Below are positions 15,660-23,898 of a DNA stretch of 64,000 nucleotides, in pieces; within the stretch, counting starts at the first letter, position 1; every line of letters begins with the position of its first letter. The notes under the pieces were generated by a model. That model was not told the DNA's origin. It ran no database searches and was given only the letters and a program-made list of their open reading frames with translations. A program made the position numbers and the translations under genes. This DNA comes from Paenibacillus sp. cl123. Lineage in GTDB: Bacteria; Bacillota; Bacilli; Paenibacillales; NBRC-103111. The stretch covers positions 102,642 through 166,641 of the forward strand of contig NZ_FMYY01000014.1 of assembly GCF_900101595.1 (NCBI RefSeq), written 5' to 3'.

Positions 15660-17213
15660 TTACGGATTACTGTTTAGGTTTTCTATCATATACTTCACTA
15701 TTATTCTCCATCTTCTTTCAATATCCCATAAGGCATCCGTAGAAGGCAAATTATATTTTCCGTGTGTAACGGAATTCAATTCATCATGATCCTTTTTTGC
15801 ATGGGCCATATTAATCGTTCTTTGATAATTTTGATTGATACCTTGAAAAGAGCCATTTGTAACACAGTAATTCAATAAATCGGTTATTGATGGATCCTTG
15901 GCCGGATTTCTCCATAAGGAAAATAGATTGTTTTTTAATAAAAACTCTTGTAAAGTACATTCCAACAATGTCCGAGTTAGATAAGTCGCACTCAAAGTGT
16001 AGGTTGAAACCCTTGTTCTATGTAATTCAAATAATGCTCTTTTTATTCCGGGGTGATTTCCACTATAAATAATCCCCTGAAACAGAAATGAAATATTTTC
16101 TGGCTTTTGTTGCTTAATGTTATCTTGAGGATCAGGCTGAGATTGGGTAGTCGTATTGTTTGTTCTTACATCCTCTTCCTGTAGTTCTTCTTCCGAACTG
16201 GAATCATTTTTTGTATTTTCGGGACTATTTGGCCCTAGTCCTGATCCTTGTCCTTCTTTCGTTTCATTAGAATCTACAGGTGTTGATTCTTCTTTTGTAT
16301 CGGGTTCTTTTGCTGCAGCTGTTTCTTCGCTAGCCTCCGAACTTTTAGGCCCTGGATCGACAACTGGTTCATCGATATTTTCTGACGTGGGCACTTCCGA
16401 ATCCGACGATTGATCAGGATAGCTGTTTTTCCATTCATCACTATCAATGAAGTATTTTTTATAAAAATTCTCCCGGTCATCTTTGTAGTAAACATCACTC
16501 ACTGTAATCTTTTTGCCCTTCAATAATTGTAGGATATATAAAATCTTCTTCTCACTTTCTGCACTATCCAATTTTATTTCTGGTACCTTCTTGTCAATTA
16601 CAATCCCTAAGTGATTACGTAAATCTGGATCGCCAAATATACGTTCCATCGTTGAAAGAGACCTTTCAACTTTGAGCAAATTATCTAAATAATCAACTAA
16701 ATATATTTTAAAATCATTATTTGTAAATCTGTTTTGGGCTTTATAGTCCCATTGAAGACGTCCAGCTCCTTTATTCTGACCGATATGCTTGTTTTGTATA
16801 GTTCTTTTCATTAGGTCTTCTTCAGCTGGGATGTCATACACAACGCAATCAACGGAAGCTATTGGAGAATAATTATAATCTACTTTGATTTTTTTAATAC
16901 TTTTGATTAAAAACTCTCTCTTATCTATATCAAGAGGTAAAAAGTCGGGATTATTTAATAGCTTAATACATGTGATACGTCTGTTACCGTCCATAACTAG
17001 GTATTTATTCGGAGCTTCATGTTCAACAACTATTATTCTTTCAGAAATTTCAAAACCATACTGTGCAATTGATTTCATTAAGTTAAGTAGTTTCCGATCG
17101 CTACCCTTCTTAAACAAGATTTTAACTGCTGCAGCTTCGTTCTCTTGAGGTTCATCCCTAGGATTTTCTTCATTTATAAATAGGTCATTAATTTTAACAA
17201 CTTTTGGTTTCAT
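15660..17213 (-). CDS. ParB/Srx-domain protein with acidic linker and HEPN-like C-terminus
   Basis: 517 residues from the ATG at 17213, which has AAGGAG nine bases upstream; an in-frame start at 17279 lacks a good site. The N-terminal 150 residues form a ParB/Srx domain: NDLFINEENPRD, LMKSIAQYGF, and the motif VMDGNRRITCIKLL in place of ParB box II. Around residues 270-370 there is a long Ser/Glu/Pro/Thr-rich disordered linker. The C-terminal 140 residues are helical, with RTLLECTLQEFLL and DELNSVTHGKY, reminiscent of HEPN/DUF4145 domains. No helix-turn-helix of partition ParB is evident. First gene of the three-gene cassette module, probably its sensor or effector; function inferred only. 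Confidence 0.72.
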   Translation of the reverse strand: MKPKVVKINDLFINEENPRDEPQENEAAAVKILFKKGSDRKLLNLMKSIAQYGFEISERIIVVEHEAPNKYLVMDGNRRITCIKLLNNPDFLPLDIDKREFLIKSIKKIKVDYNYSPIASVDCVVYDIPAEEDLMKRTIQNKHIGQNKGAGRLQWDYKAQNRFTNNDFKIYLVDYLDNLLKVERSLSTMERIFGDPDLRNHLGIVIDKKVPEIKLDSAESEKKILYILQLLKGKKITVSDVYYKDDRENFYKKYFIDSDEWKNSYPDQSSDSEVPTSENIDEPVVDPGPKSSEASEETAAAKEPDTKEESTPVDSNETKEGQGSGLGPNSPENTKNDSSSEEELQEEDVRTNNTTTQSQPDPQDNIKQQKPENISFLFQGIIYSGNHPGIKRALFELHRTRVSTYTLSATYLTRTLLECTLQEFLLKNNLFSLWRNPAKDPSITDLLNYCVTNGSFQGINQNYQRTINMAHAKKDHDELNSVTHGKYNLPSTDALWDIERRWRIIVKYMIENLNSNP

Positions 17214-17366
17214 GTCGCCTCGCTCCTTCGCTGGTAACTTATCCAAATCCTTCATATTAAAATAATAACACAAAAACATTCGAATAGGTCCAAGTCCCTA
17301 CAGCAATCGACATAAAAGCAAAAGATTTTTGACTAATTTGTAGATTTTATTCGTTCTACACCCCTA

Positions 17367-17394
17367 TTTTTCTCCGTCACTTATGATAAGGTTC
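17367..17394 (-). other. rlmH-proximal attachment site (SCC-type att)
   Basis: On the minus strand GAACCTTATCATAAGTGACGG spans the rlmH stop codon; the central TATCATAAGTGA equals the core that staphylococcal SCC elements recombine at in rlmH (known biology). Repeats of it occur in the same orientation at 13489 and 4877. Recombination here restores the RlmH C-terminus, so rlmH stays intact. Confidence 0.65.
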
Positions 17395-17856
17395 CCCCCG
17401 AATAATCCTAAACACCCGATAAACCTGCTCCACCAGTACCAGCCTTAGCAGCTGATGCGGATAAGTAATCCGCCCGAAGGACAGCTTCATATCCGCGCGG
17501 CGCAAGACTTCCTCCGAAAGCCCTAAGCTGCCGCCGATAACAAAAGCGAGCTGGCTTCGCCCATAGGTCCCTAGCTCCTCCACATGCTTAGCCAGCCGCT
17601 CGGAGGTCCACATCTCTCCTTCTATCGCCATGGCGATGACATAGGTATCCTGTTTGATATGGCTGAGAATACGCTCGCCTTCCTTGGCCTTTACCTGCAG
17701 CTCCTCCATAGCGCTCAGCTGCTCCGGAGCCTTTTCATCGGCAACCTCCACCAAGGATAGCTTGGCATAAGGACCCAGCCGCTTCAAATATTCCGCTATG
17801 CCCTGGATCAAGTATTTTTCCTTCAGCTTCCCCACCGAAATTATTTGTATATGCAA
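17377..17856 (-). CDS. rlmH: 23S rRNA pseudouridine-1915 N3-methyltransferase RlmH
   Basis: 159 residues, full length for the family. A SPOUT-fold methyltransferase that methylates pseudouridine 1915 in helix 69 of 23S rRNA on assembled ribosomes. Diagnostic blocks are [14 protein letters not shown] at the N-terminus, [18 protein letters not shown] (the AdoMet knot) and [19 protein letters not shown], ending RGEPYHK. It ends exactly at the accessory island, the classical integration gene of SCC elements. Higher GC than the cassette genes beside it. Confidence 0.97.
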   Translation of the reverse strand: MHIQIISVGKLKEKYLIQGIAEYLKRLGPYAKLSLVEVADEKAPEQLSAMEELQVKAKEGERILSHIKQDTYVIAMAIEGEMWTSERLAKHVEELGTYGRSQLAFVIGGSLGLSEEVLRRADMKLSFGRITYPHQLLRLVLVEQVYRVFRIIRGEPYHK

Positions 17857-18007
17857 GACGGTTCCCCCTGTCTATTCTCTTAATCGTGCCGCGCCATGCC
17901 AATTCGACCTGCCCATATTCGGTTAAATAACAATAACAGCCGCAACTATTCTTAGTCTGCTTGCGTTTATTACACCAAAGCACCATCAACTCAAAGGAGG
18001 AATCGAA

Positions 18008-18403
18008 ATGTCCGTAATCCCCGCAGCAAAAAGCCGCACTTGGGCGTGGTGGACAGTAGCAATGATAGCGGCCACAACCGGAGCCATCTGGCTGATTCGA
18101 TTCGGGCTACTCGGGCAGGAGTGGCGGGCGGACTTTGCCTTCCGTTACTTTCTGCTGGCGGCGGCAATCGGGCTGCTTACTGGAATCAGCGGCTGGTTCG
18201 GAGCCCGTTGGGTATGGGGCAGTACAACCGTTGGGACGATCGCCGGTCTGATCCTCATGGCCGCATATACCGGTAATATGGACGGTTGGCAGGACCTGGT
18301 TAGCCTCCTGATGTTTTTCATGGCAGCTGGCGCCGGCCTGGTCATCGGCGTACTGGCTGAGCTTATCGCTTTCGGACTCCGGGTTAGAAGAACGAAGCAA
18401 TAA
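18008..18403 (+). CDS. Hypothetical four-helix membrane protein
   Basis: 131 residues with four hydrophobic segments near positions 14-32, 45-65, 72-90 and 100-122, almost no loops, and a positively charged C-terminus (RVRRTKQ). AAAGGAGG lies seven bases before the ATG. It is divergent from rlmH and convergent with the CxxH/CxxC protein gene. No family recognised; composition is that of the core genome. Confidence 0.65.
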   Translation: MSVIPAAKSRTWAWWTVAMIAATTGAIWLIRFGLLGQEWRADFAFRYFLLAAAIGLLTGISGWFGARWVWGSTTVGTIAGLILMAAYTGNMDGWQDLVSLLMFFMAAGAGLVIGVLAELIAFGLRVRRTKQ

Positions 18404-18473
18404 CGATCAAAGCGGCACACCAGCATTTCACCGAACTTGAACTTTCCAACTCCCTGAGCCCCCCAAATAGATC

Positions 18474-18497
18474 AAAAAAAGAAGGCCGTCGCCGACC
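18474..18497 (-). terminator. Terminator of the CxxH/CxxC protein gene
   Basis: Minus-strand stem GGTCG / CGGCC with tetraloop GCGA, followed by TTCTTTTTTT. Confidence 0.65.
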
Positions 18498-18516
18498 CTC
18501 TCTCCCCTGCTGCCTA

Positions 18517-18684
18517 TTAAACGACCAGATACCGGCCCGCTTCCTTGCACCGTTCGCAATGATCAGGAGGCGTCCACTCGGTAAAGGTGACCTGTTCCAG
18601 ATCCACAATATCCGGCGCATCCTCGTATTCGTCGACGAACATATCAATGGCTAATTCCAAGTGCTCTTTGCAAACCACGTGCAT
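18517..18684 (-). CDS. CxxH/CxxC small metal-binding-type protein (YyzF-like)
   Basis: 55 residues starting M-HVVCKEHLELAIDMFVDEY, with C-K-E-H near the N-terminus and CERCKEAGRYLVV at the C-terminus, the paired motifs that name the CxxH/CxxC family near rlmH and htrA in Bacilli. The four ligands probably bind zinc. I use the ATG at 18684, which has AAGGGG eight bases upstream; the longer frame to 18711 lacks a ribosome site. Function unknown. Confidence 0.8.
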   Translation of the reverse strand: MHVVCKEHLELAIDMFVDEYEDAPDIVDLEQVTFTEWTPPDHCERCKEAGRYLVV

Positions 18685-18991
18685 AAACGAAACCCCTTTT
18701 TCTCTTCCCAATTCAATTCATTCGCTGAGTCTGCAAGCCATACATGCCACGCCTGATCCTATACGAATCTCGACCAAGCACGCGCGCTTGCCCAGCTCAT
18801 CCCATAGCCCGGCACTTGCCAAGCCGTTCCTTTAGTTTACCCTAATCGGCCGTATCCCACAACCGCCGAAAGCCGCAATTCTCTCCCCAGTACGGCCGTA
18901 CGATGATGCGCTCGCAGCCCGAAGAGCGGGACAATGTCTATACGCCGCCCCGCTCCCATATCTGACCCACGATCCTGACCGCGCCGCGGCA
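18685..18991. other. Intergenic, nothing recognised
   Basis: About 300 bases between the CxxH/CxxC gene and the end of the htrA-like gene. No convincing terminator, RNA or reading frame was seen. Confidence 0.4.
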
Positions 18992-20266
18992 TCAGCGATC
19001 CTTCAATTCCTCCAGCGTCACATTCACCGTTTGCTTCTTGCCGGCCCGATAATACGTGACGGCCAGCTTATCGCCAATCTTCTTGGCGCTATAAATATAT
19101 TTGCGCAGCGACAAGGTGCTGTCCACCGGCTTGCCGTCCAGCTCCACGATGACGTCGCTTCCCTTGAGCCCCGCATTTTGGGCCGGTCCAGTCGCTTCGA
19201 TGACAAGGATGCCCTGCTTCACATCCTTGGGCAGCTTGAGATCCTCGATGTTCTTGAAGGCTTGCAGATTCTGCGTGACAACGCCGATATAGGGACGCTT
19301 AACCTTCTGGTCCCTGATCAGCGATTCGATAATCGATTTGGCCTGATTGATCGGGATGGCGAAGCCTAAGCCCTCCACACCCGACCCGGCGACCTTGAGC
19401 GTGTTGATCCCGACTACCTTCCCGTCCAGATTGACGAGTGCGCCGCCGCTGTTGCCGTGGTTAATGGCGGCATCCGTCTGGATGACCTCCATCTCCCAAT
19501 CGAGCTCGCCTTCGCGGCCGAGTGAAACGGGGATTGTCTGCTTGGGCCAGCTGATGATGCCTTTCGTGACGGTCGGAGCGAAGCCTACGCCGAGCGGGTT
19601 GCCGACGGCAATGGCCGTCTCGCCCGGCTGCAGCGCATCCGAATCGCCGAATTCGGCGACCTGCTTGATCCCGCTGCCGTCCATCTCCAGCACGGCCAGG
19701 TCGGTGATCTGATCGCGTCCGAGCAGCTTGGCTTTACGGCGCTCCCCGGTCAATGTGATCACATCCAGTTGATTGAAGCCTTCGACCACATGGTTGTTGG
19801 TCACGATTCTTACCTGATCGCCGGCCCGGGAGAAAATAACGCCGGAACCCAGCCCCATCGCTCCCTGTCCGGACGGAGACGATTTCTCACCCTCCAGCCC
19901 GCTGCCCAAAATGCTGACGACAGCCGGCCATACTTGAGCCGCTGCGCCGACGACCGTGTCGCTCATCTGCTTCTCGCCTGAACCGGAGGAAGCGCCGCCA
20001 GGCAGCCCTAGTCCGCCTCCCCCGGTACCGGGTGCCGTAGCCCCTGACGGACGGCCCATAGCGGCTACCGCCTCCTGTTCGGGCACCGGGCCCCCGCCGC
20101 TTACACTATACACCGCAATCAGCAGTCCGACCGCGAGAACTCCGCCCACGACCGGGATAGACCAGCGCGGGAGATTCCCCAGACCAAACGGTCCGCGTTT
20201 CGGAAGACGCCATGCCTCCCGGGGGGACATTTTCGTTGAATAGAAATCGTCATCAAATAAGCTCAC
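18992..20266 (-). CDS. HtrA/DegP-family membrane-anchored serine protease (YyxA-like)
   Basis: 424 residues. A cytosolic N-terminus is followed by one membrane anchor (near 36-54), a Gly/Pro-rich linker, a trypsin-like protease domain and a C-terminal PDZ domain. The catalytic triad is visible: His in IVTNNHVVEG, Asp in DLAVLEMDG, Ser in NHGNSGGALVN. The PDZ part holds RPYIGVVTQ and GLKGSDVIVELDGKPV. Start is a GTG after AAGGGGG. It acts outside the membrane in degrading or refolding damaged proteins. Location beside walJ matches B. subtilis yyxA (htrC), often the last member of the wal cluster. Confidence 0.94.
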   Translation of the reverse strand: MSLFDDDFYSTKMSPREAWRLPKRGPFGLGNLPRWSIPVVGGVLAVGLLIAVYSVSGGGPVPEQEAVAAMGRPSGATAPGTGGGGLGLPGGASSGSGEKQMSDTVVGAAAQVWPAVVSILGSGLEGEKSSPSGQGAMGLGSGVIFSRAGDQVRIVTNNHVVEGFNQLDVITLTGERRKAKLLGRDQITDLAVLEMDGSGIKQVAEFGDSDALQPGETAIAVGNPLGVGFAPTVTKGIISWPKQTIPVSLGREGELDWEMEVIQTDAAINHGNSGGALVNLDGKVVGINTLKVAGSGVEGLGFAIPINQAKSIIESLIRDQKVKRPYIGVVTQNLQAFKNIEDLKLPKDVKQGILVIEATGPAQNAGLKGSDVIVELDGKPVDSTLSLRKYIYSAKKIGDKLAVTYYRAGKKQTVNVTLEELKDR

Positions 20267-20550
20267 CGCCGCTGCCCCCTTGTACGGCGCCTGTCACCAA
20301 GCGACTCGTGCTTGCATTGTCATGGTCGTGCCTTGCATGCCTATCATCCTTATATCATCGCGTCCATACTCACATTCATGTGCTGCCCAGCCTGACGAGG
20401 CGGAGCTGCTTGCTCTTTCATTGTAACCGAAACCTAGTACTCTCAGAAACTAAAAATATAAGGAATAGATGACGCCTAACCGGACTAGAATAGAATCATA
20501 CGCCTCCCCGGCACACACGCGCAAGCAAGCCGGAAGAAAGGATGATCTCT

Positions 20551-20787
20551 ATGTCCAAAAACCGTATTCATTCGCATCTCGACGAAATCGCCTGGATCGG
20601 CAAGCTCGCCGACCTTCAGGAGCATCAGTACCGCAGTTCCCTGCTGCTCACGGCTGTGGTGGAGCTGCTGCAGGAGAAGGGCATCCTGTCTCTGCAGGAG
20701 ATTACGGATAAAGCCTGCCTGCTGGAGCAGCTGGATACCGCCACTGCCGGATTAAACGGCAGCGAAGCGGAGACAGAGACGACATAG
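20551..20787 (+). CDS. Hypothetical small protein
   Basis: 78 residues (M-SKNRIHSHLDEIAWIGKLA ... AETETT), helical, with a charged N-terminus and acidic tail. AAAGGA is suitably placed before the ATG at 20551; an in-frame ATG at 20542 is less well placed. It is divergent from the protease gene and convergent with walJ. The coding composition is normal for the genome. Family not recognised. Confidence 0.6.
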   Translation: MSKNRIHSHLDEIAWIGKLADLQEHQYRSSLLLTAVVELLQEKGILSLQEITDKACLLEQLDTATAGLNGSEAETETT

Positions 20788-20863
20788 CCGGGGCCGGCTG
20801 CTTCGATACCGCGCTTATTCCCTCCGAGGTCCACAGCGATCCCGATAAGCGGGCACGACGGGC

Positions 20864-21667
20864 TTATTCCTCGTCCAGCCGGTCCCAGGCCGTCGCGCGG
20901 TCGTGGTACGTATCCATCAGCTTCGCCCGGTGATCATCCGGGGCCAGCCGATCCTCTACTACATTATTCACCGTGAGCTTGGCCAAATCCATCAGATTAT
21001 GATCCCGGCTCAGATGAGCCAGATACACGCGTTTCGTGCGCTCCGAGACGACGTCCAGCATCGCTTCGCCTGCCGCTTCGTTGGATAAATGGCCGACGTC
21101 GCTCAAGATGCGTCGCTTGATATTCCAGGGATAACGTCCGACCCGCAGCATGTCGATGTCATGATTGGATTCGAGCACGAGCACATCGCTGTCCCGCACC
21201 TTCTCCTTAACCTTGGAGCTCATATAGCCGAGATCCGTAGCCACGCTCAGCTTCTGATCCTCATGGTAGAAGCAGTAGCCGACCGGCTCCGCCGCATCGT
21301 GAGAGATGCCGTACGATTCGACCTGCAGCGAGCCGAACTCGCGCACCTCGCCGGTCTGCATGACGCACCGGTTGGACTCGGCGATTTCGCCGATATGCCG
21401 CTCCAGCGCCTCCCACGTCTTCTCGTTGGCATAGACCGGCAGGTCGTACTTGCGTGCGATAGCCCCGAGCCCTTTAATATGATCGGCATGCTCATGCGTA
21501 ACCAGGATCGCGTCGATCTCCGACAGCGACATATCCCGCTCCTTCAGCAGCTGCTCGACCTTCTTGGCGCTCAGTCCGGCGTCGATCAACACCTTGCCCT
21601 CCTCGGTCGCCACGACCGTCGCATTGCCCGTCGAGCCGCTTCCCAATATGGTGAATTGTATGCCCAT
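20864..21667 (-). CDS. walJ: Metallo-beta-lactamase-fold protein WalJ (YycJ)
   Basis: 267 residues. Begins IQFTILGSGSTGNATVV and carries the metal-binding motif THEHADHIKG, plus the Asp/His ligands DLGY and HLSRDHN expected of the fold. WalJ is a double-strand DNA exonuclease linked to coordination of DNA replication and cell division with WalRK signalling in Bacillus relatives. Last gene of the walR-walK-yycH-yycI-walJ run, minus strand, with 164 bases between it and yycI. Confidence 0.94.
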   Translation of the reverse strand: MGIQFTILGSGSTGNATVVATEEGKVLIDAGLSAKKVEQLLKERDMSLSEIDAILVTHEHADHIKGLGAIARKYDLPVYANEKTWEALERHIGEIAESNRCVMQTGEVREFGSLQVESYGISHDAAEPVGYCFYHEDQKLSVATDLGYMSSKVKEKVRDSDVLVLESNHDIDMLRVGRYPWNIKRRILSDVGHLSNEAAGEAMLDVVSERTKRVYLAHLSRDHNLMDLAKLTVNNVVEDRLAPDDHRAKLMDTYHDRATAWDRLDEE

Positions 21668-21782
21668 AACGTTCTCCTAACCTGTTTAAGCTATTGATTG
21701 CTGCTATCCAGTTACCTGTTGGCCATCCTCGCGGCCTTATGCCCATGTGGTTCCGGTTTCCATTCAGCTTCCAAACATATAA

Positions 21783-21814
21783 CGTCCGAACGTCCGAACG
21801 CCCGAACGGCTGAA
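21783..21814. repeat. Short tandem repeat of an 8-base unit
   Basis: CGTCCGAA twice, then CGCCCGAA and CGGCTGAA, in the yycI-walJ gap. Possibly slippage-derived; no function assigned. Confidence 0.6.
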
Positions 21815-21831
21815 CGCTCCGCTCCTCCTAC

Positions 21832-22578
21832 TTAAGGCCGTTTGTTCTGAGGCGCCTCTACCGCTCCATTGATCGCATGAATAAAGTACGGGTCTCCGCC
21901 GCTCAGCGAGACGCGCCACGAAGGCACCATGTACATCGTCTGCGAATTGTACACTTGTCCGTGATAGCCCAGACGCACCCCGGTGATCACCGAGCCCGGA
22001 GGCAAATAGTTCTCGATCAGACTCGCCAGCACCACATACGGCGAAATGACCGTCTGCTCTTTCTGCATATCTTCGGACTGCACCTCTACATACCCTTGCT
22101 TGTACGACGTGACGACGCCGTCCTTCTCCAGCAGCTCCAGCTGCACCTCGAACATCGGCAGCGTGCCGTAGAGCTGGTGGAACACATACGCGCCCGTCCG
22201 GCTGGCCACCGGGTCGAATTGGTACGATTCCGTGTAAGGGATGCCTGTCTTCGCCAGCATATCCTTGAACGTGCCCTTGTTGATCAGCGGGTCAAACTTG
22301 AACGGCGACGTCAGCATCATCGCCTTGTCCGGGTTCGAGCGCTCGTCGAACTTTACGACGATCTCCTTCAGCTTCGGCGTCTCCTTCGGGATATCCGAAG
22401 GAAGCTGGATATTGTTCAGCTTCATCAGCCGCTGCAGCTCCTCTTGAGCCTGAGCTTCGGGATTCGTGCCGAAGTCGTTCAACAGATCGGACCGGCTCGA
22501 GCCCAGCTGGACAGCCAGAATGATATTCAGCAGCAGAAAAGATAGTATCAAAATCGTCTTGGCCCGGCCCCAATCCAT
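21832..22578 (-). CDS. yycI: WalK-inhibitory membrane protein YycI (WalI)
   Basis: 248 residues: a single N-terminal membrane anchor (TILILSFLLLNIILAVQLG) and a large extracytoplasmic domain ending near YFIHAINGAVEAP. YycI with YycH forms a complex that modulates the kinase WalK through membrane-segment contacts. Position between yycH and walJ in the conserved operon makes the assignment secure. GGAGG is upstream of the ATG. Confidence 0.9.
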   Translation of the reverse strand: MDWGRAKTILILSFLLLNIILAVQLGSSRSDLLNDFGTNPEAQAQEELQRLMKLNNIQLPSDIPKETPKLKEIVVKFDERSNPDKAMMLTSPFKFDPLINKGTFKDMLAKTGIPYTESYQFDPVASRTGAYVFHQLYGTLPMFEVQLELLEKDGVVTSYKQGYVEVQSEDMQKEQTVISPYVVLASLIENYLPPGSVITGVRLGYHGQVYNSQTMYMVPSWRVSLSGGDPYFIHAINGAVEAPQNKRP

Positions 22579-22608
22579 CCGCCTTCCTCCTCCCGTGCGC
22601 GTAGAGCT

Positions 22609-23898
22609 TTAGCCCAAAAATTCGTATTCGCCGTTATACAGCTCCACGGCCCACATCGGCACCAGATCGAAGGCTTTCTCCGTGATGACCGGACGGTACG
22701 CGGGAAACAGCGAGACGATCTGCGATCTCTTCGGGTATTGCTCCAGCAGCGCGTCAAGCGCCTCGCCGCCGGCCAGCGACGCATCCCGGCGCACCAGATC
22801 GCGGGACTCCAGCGACACCGTGGACCGTTCGTAGCCCGAGACAATATCCTTCTGAAGCGTCACCTTCATGAAGCCTATATTTTCATTCCGCGGGTTAATG
22901 ATCGGGAAGGAACCGTAATATTGCCGGAATACATACGCCTGGCTGCCCGGCAGGAACCTCTCCGGCACTCTTTGGACCCCATACGTGCCATTCCAGCCTC
23001 CGTGCTGATTAATAAACTGCACAGCCGTCAGCAGCCCGCCCACATAGTCGATCCGGTTGTCCGTCGCCGGGGCGACCGGGTCCGAATAAGTCATCCAGTG
23101 CTGATCGTTCTTCAGCTGCAGCCCCCGCTTGGAGTCCGTGTAAATTTCCGAGCCGTCGCGCTCCATCAGATTCCGCGTCAGAGCCGGATCGACGAAGAAG
23201 GTCCGCTTTAGCTGATCGGCCGTCAGCTGCGAATATCCCATCGTAAAGGCATTCATCGGGAAAGGCTTGGTCGGGATATACATATCCGTCTGGAATAGCT
23301 TGTACGGAATATACGCGCCAACCGCACCGACGAACCGTTCTTCGATATCCTTGGTCGTGTAGTCCGCCTTGGTCACCTCATAGACGACGTTCGCCGTGTC
23401 GGTGAACAGGATCGTCCGCACCTCATTATCCGTCTGGGCGAAGATCCAGATGCGCGTGATCACCTCATTGTCGATCGGGATATCGCCCTTGAGCTGGATC
23501 ATCCGCTGCAGCACGCCGAGCGGCAGCCCGTCCCGGAAGCGGACCTCCAGTCCCGGCCGCTTGGTTCGGACTTCCTCCCAATTGATGCCGAGCATCGTGG
23601 CCGGGCTTTTGCGCAGCCCCTCCATATTGCGCTGCTTGACCGTATTCATGATCTCCGTGTATTGACGGTCGAGCGGATACAGCACCGTATGCTGCTGATT
23701 GCCCAGATGCACGATCAGCTGATCGGGAAACAGCATATCGTCCAGCGAAGCCTGAGAGCCCAGCATCTCGGTTTTCACATACTCCGCCTCCATGACCGGC
23801 TGCTCCGGCTGCGGGTAGCTGTACGACAGCAGGTAGCTTTGGAACAGACTGACCAGCACGAGCAGCGTCAGTGCGACCGTCTTCAGCTTCTCCATCAT
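22609..23898 (-). CDS. yycH: WalK-regulatory protein YycH (WalH)
   Basis: 429 residues with one N-terminal membrane segment (TVALTLLVLVSLFQSYLLS) and a long extracytoplasmic region made of the YycH domains. Overlaps the end of walK by four bases, so translation is coupled. Together with YycI it tunes WalK activity, which in turn controls cell-wall hydrolases. Confidence 0.92.
   Translation of the reverse strand: MMEKLKTVALTLLVLVSLFQSYLLSYSYPQPEQPVMEAEYVKTEMLGSQASLDDMLFPDQLIVHLGNQQHTVLYPLDRQYTEIMNTVKQRNMEGLRKSPATMLGINWEEVRTKRPGLEVRFRDGLPLGVLQRMIQLKGDIPIDNEVITRIWIFAQTDNEVRTILFTDTANVVYEVTKADYTTKDIEERFVGAVGAYIPYKLFQTDMYIPTKPFPMNAFTMGYSQLTADQLKRTFFVDPALTRNLMERDGSEIYTDSKRGLQLKNDQHWMTYSDPVAPATDNRIDYVGGLLTAVQFINQHGGWNGTYGVQRVPERFLPGSQAYVFRQYYGSFPIINPRNENIGFMKVTLQKDIVSGYERSTVSLESRDLVRRDASLAGGEALDALLEQYPKRSQIVSLFPAYRPVITEKAFDLVPMWAVELYNGEYEFLG

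Noticed and set aside
15640-15670. Apparent rlmH-like CACTTACGGATTA sequence at the end of the ParB-like gene
   Set aside because: Only a partial core match, and it is explained as coding sequence of that gene; it does not encode the YHK-stop pattern.
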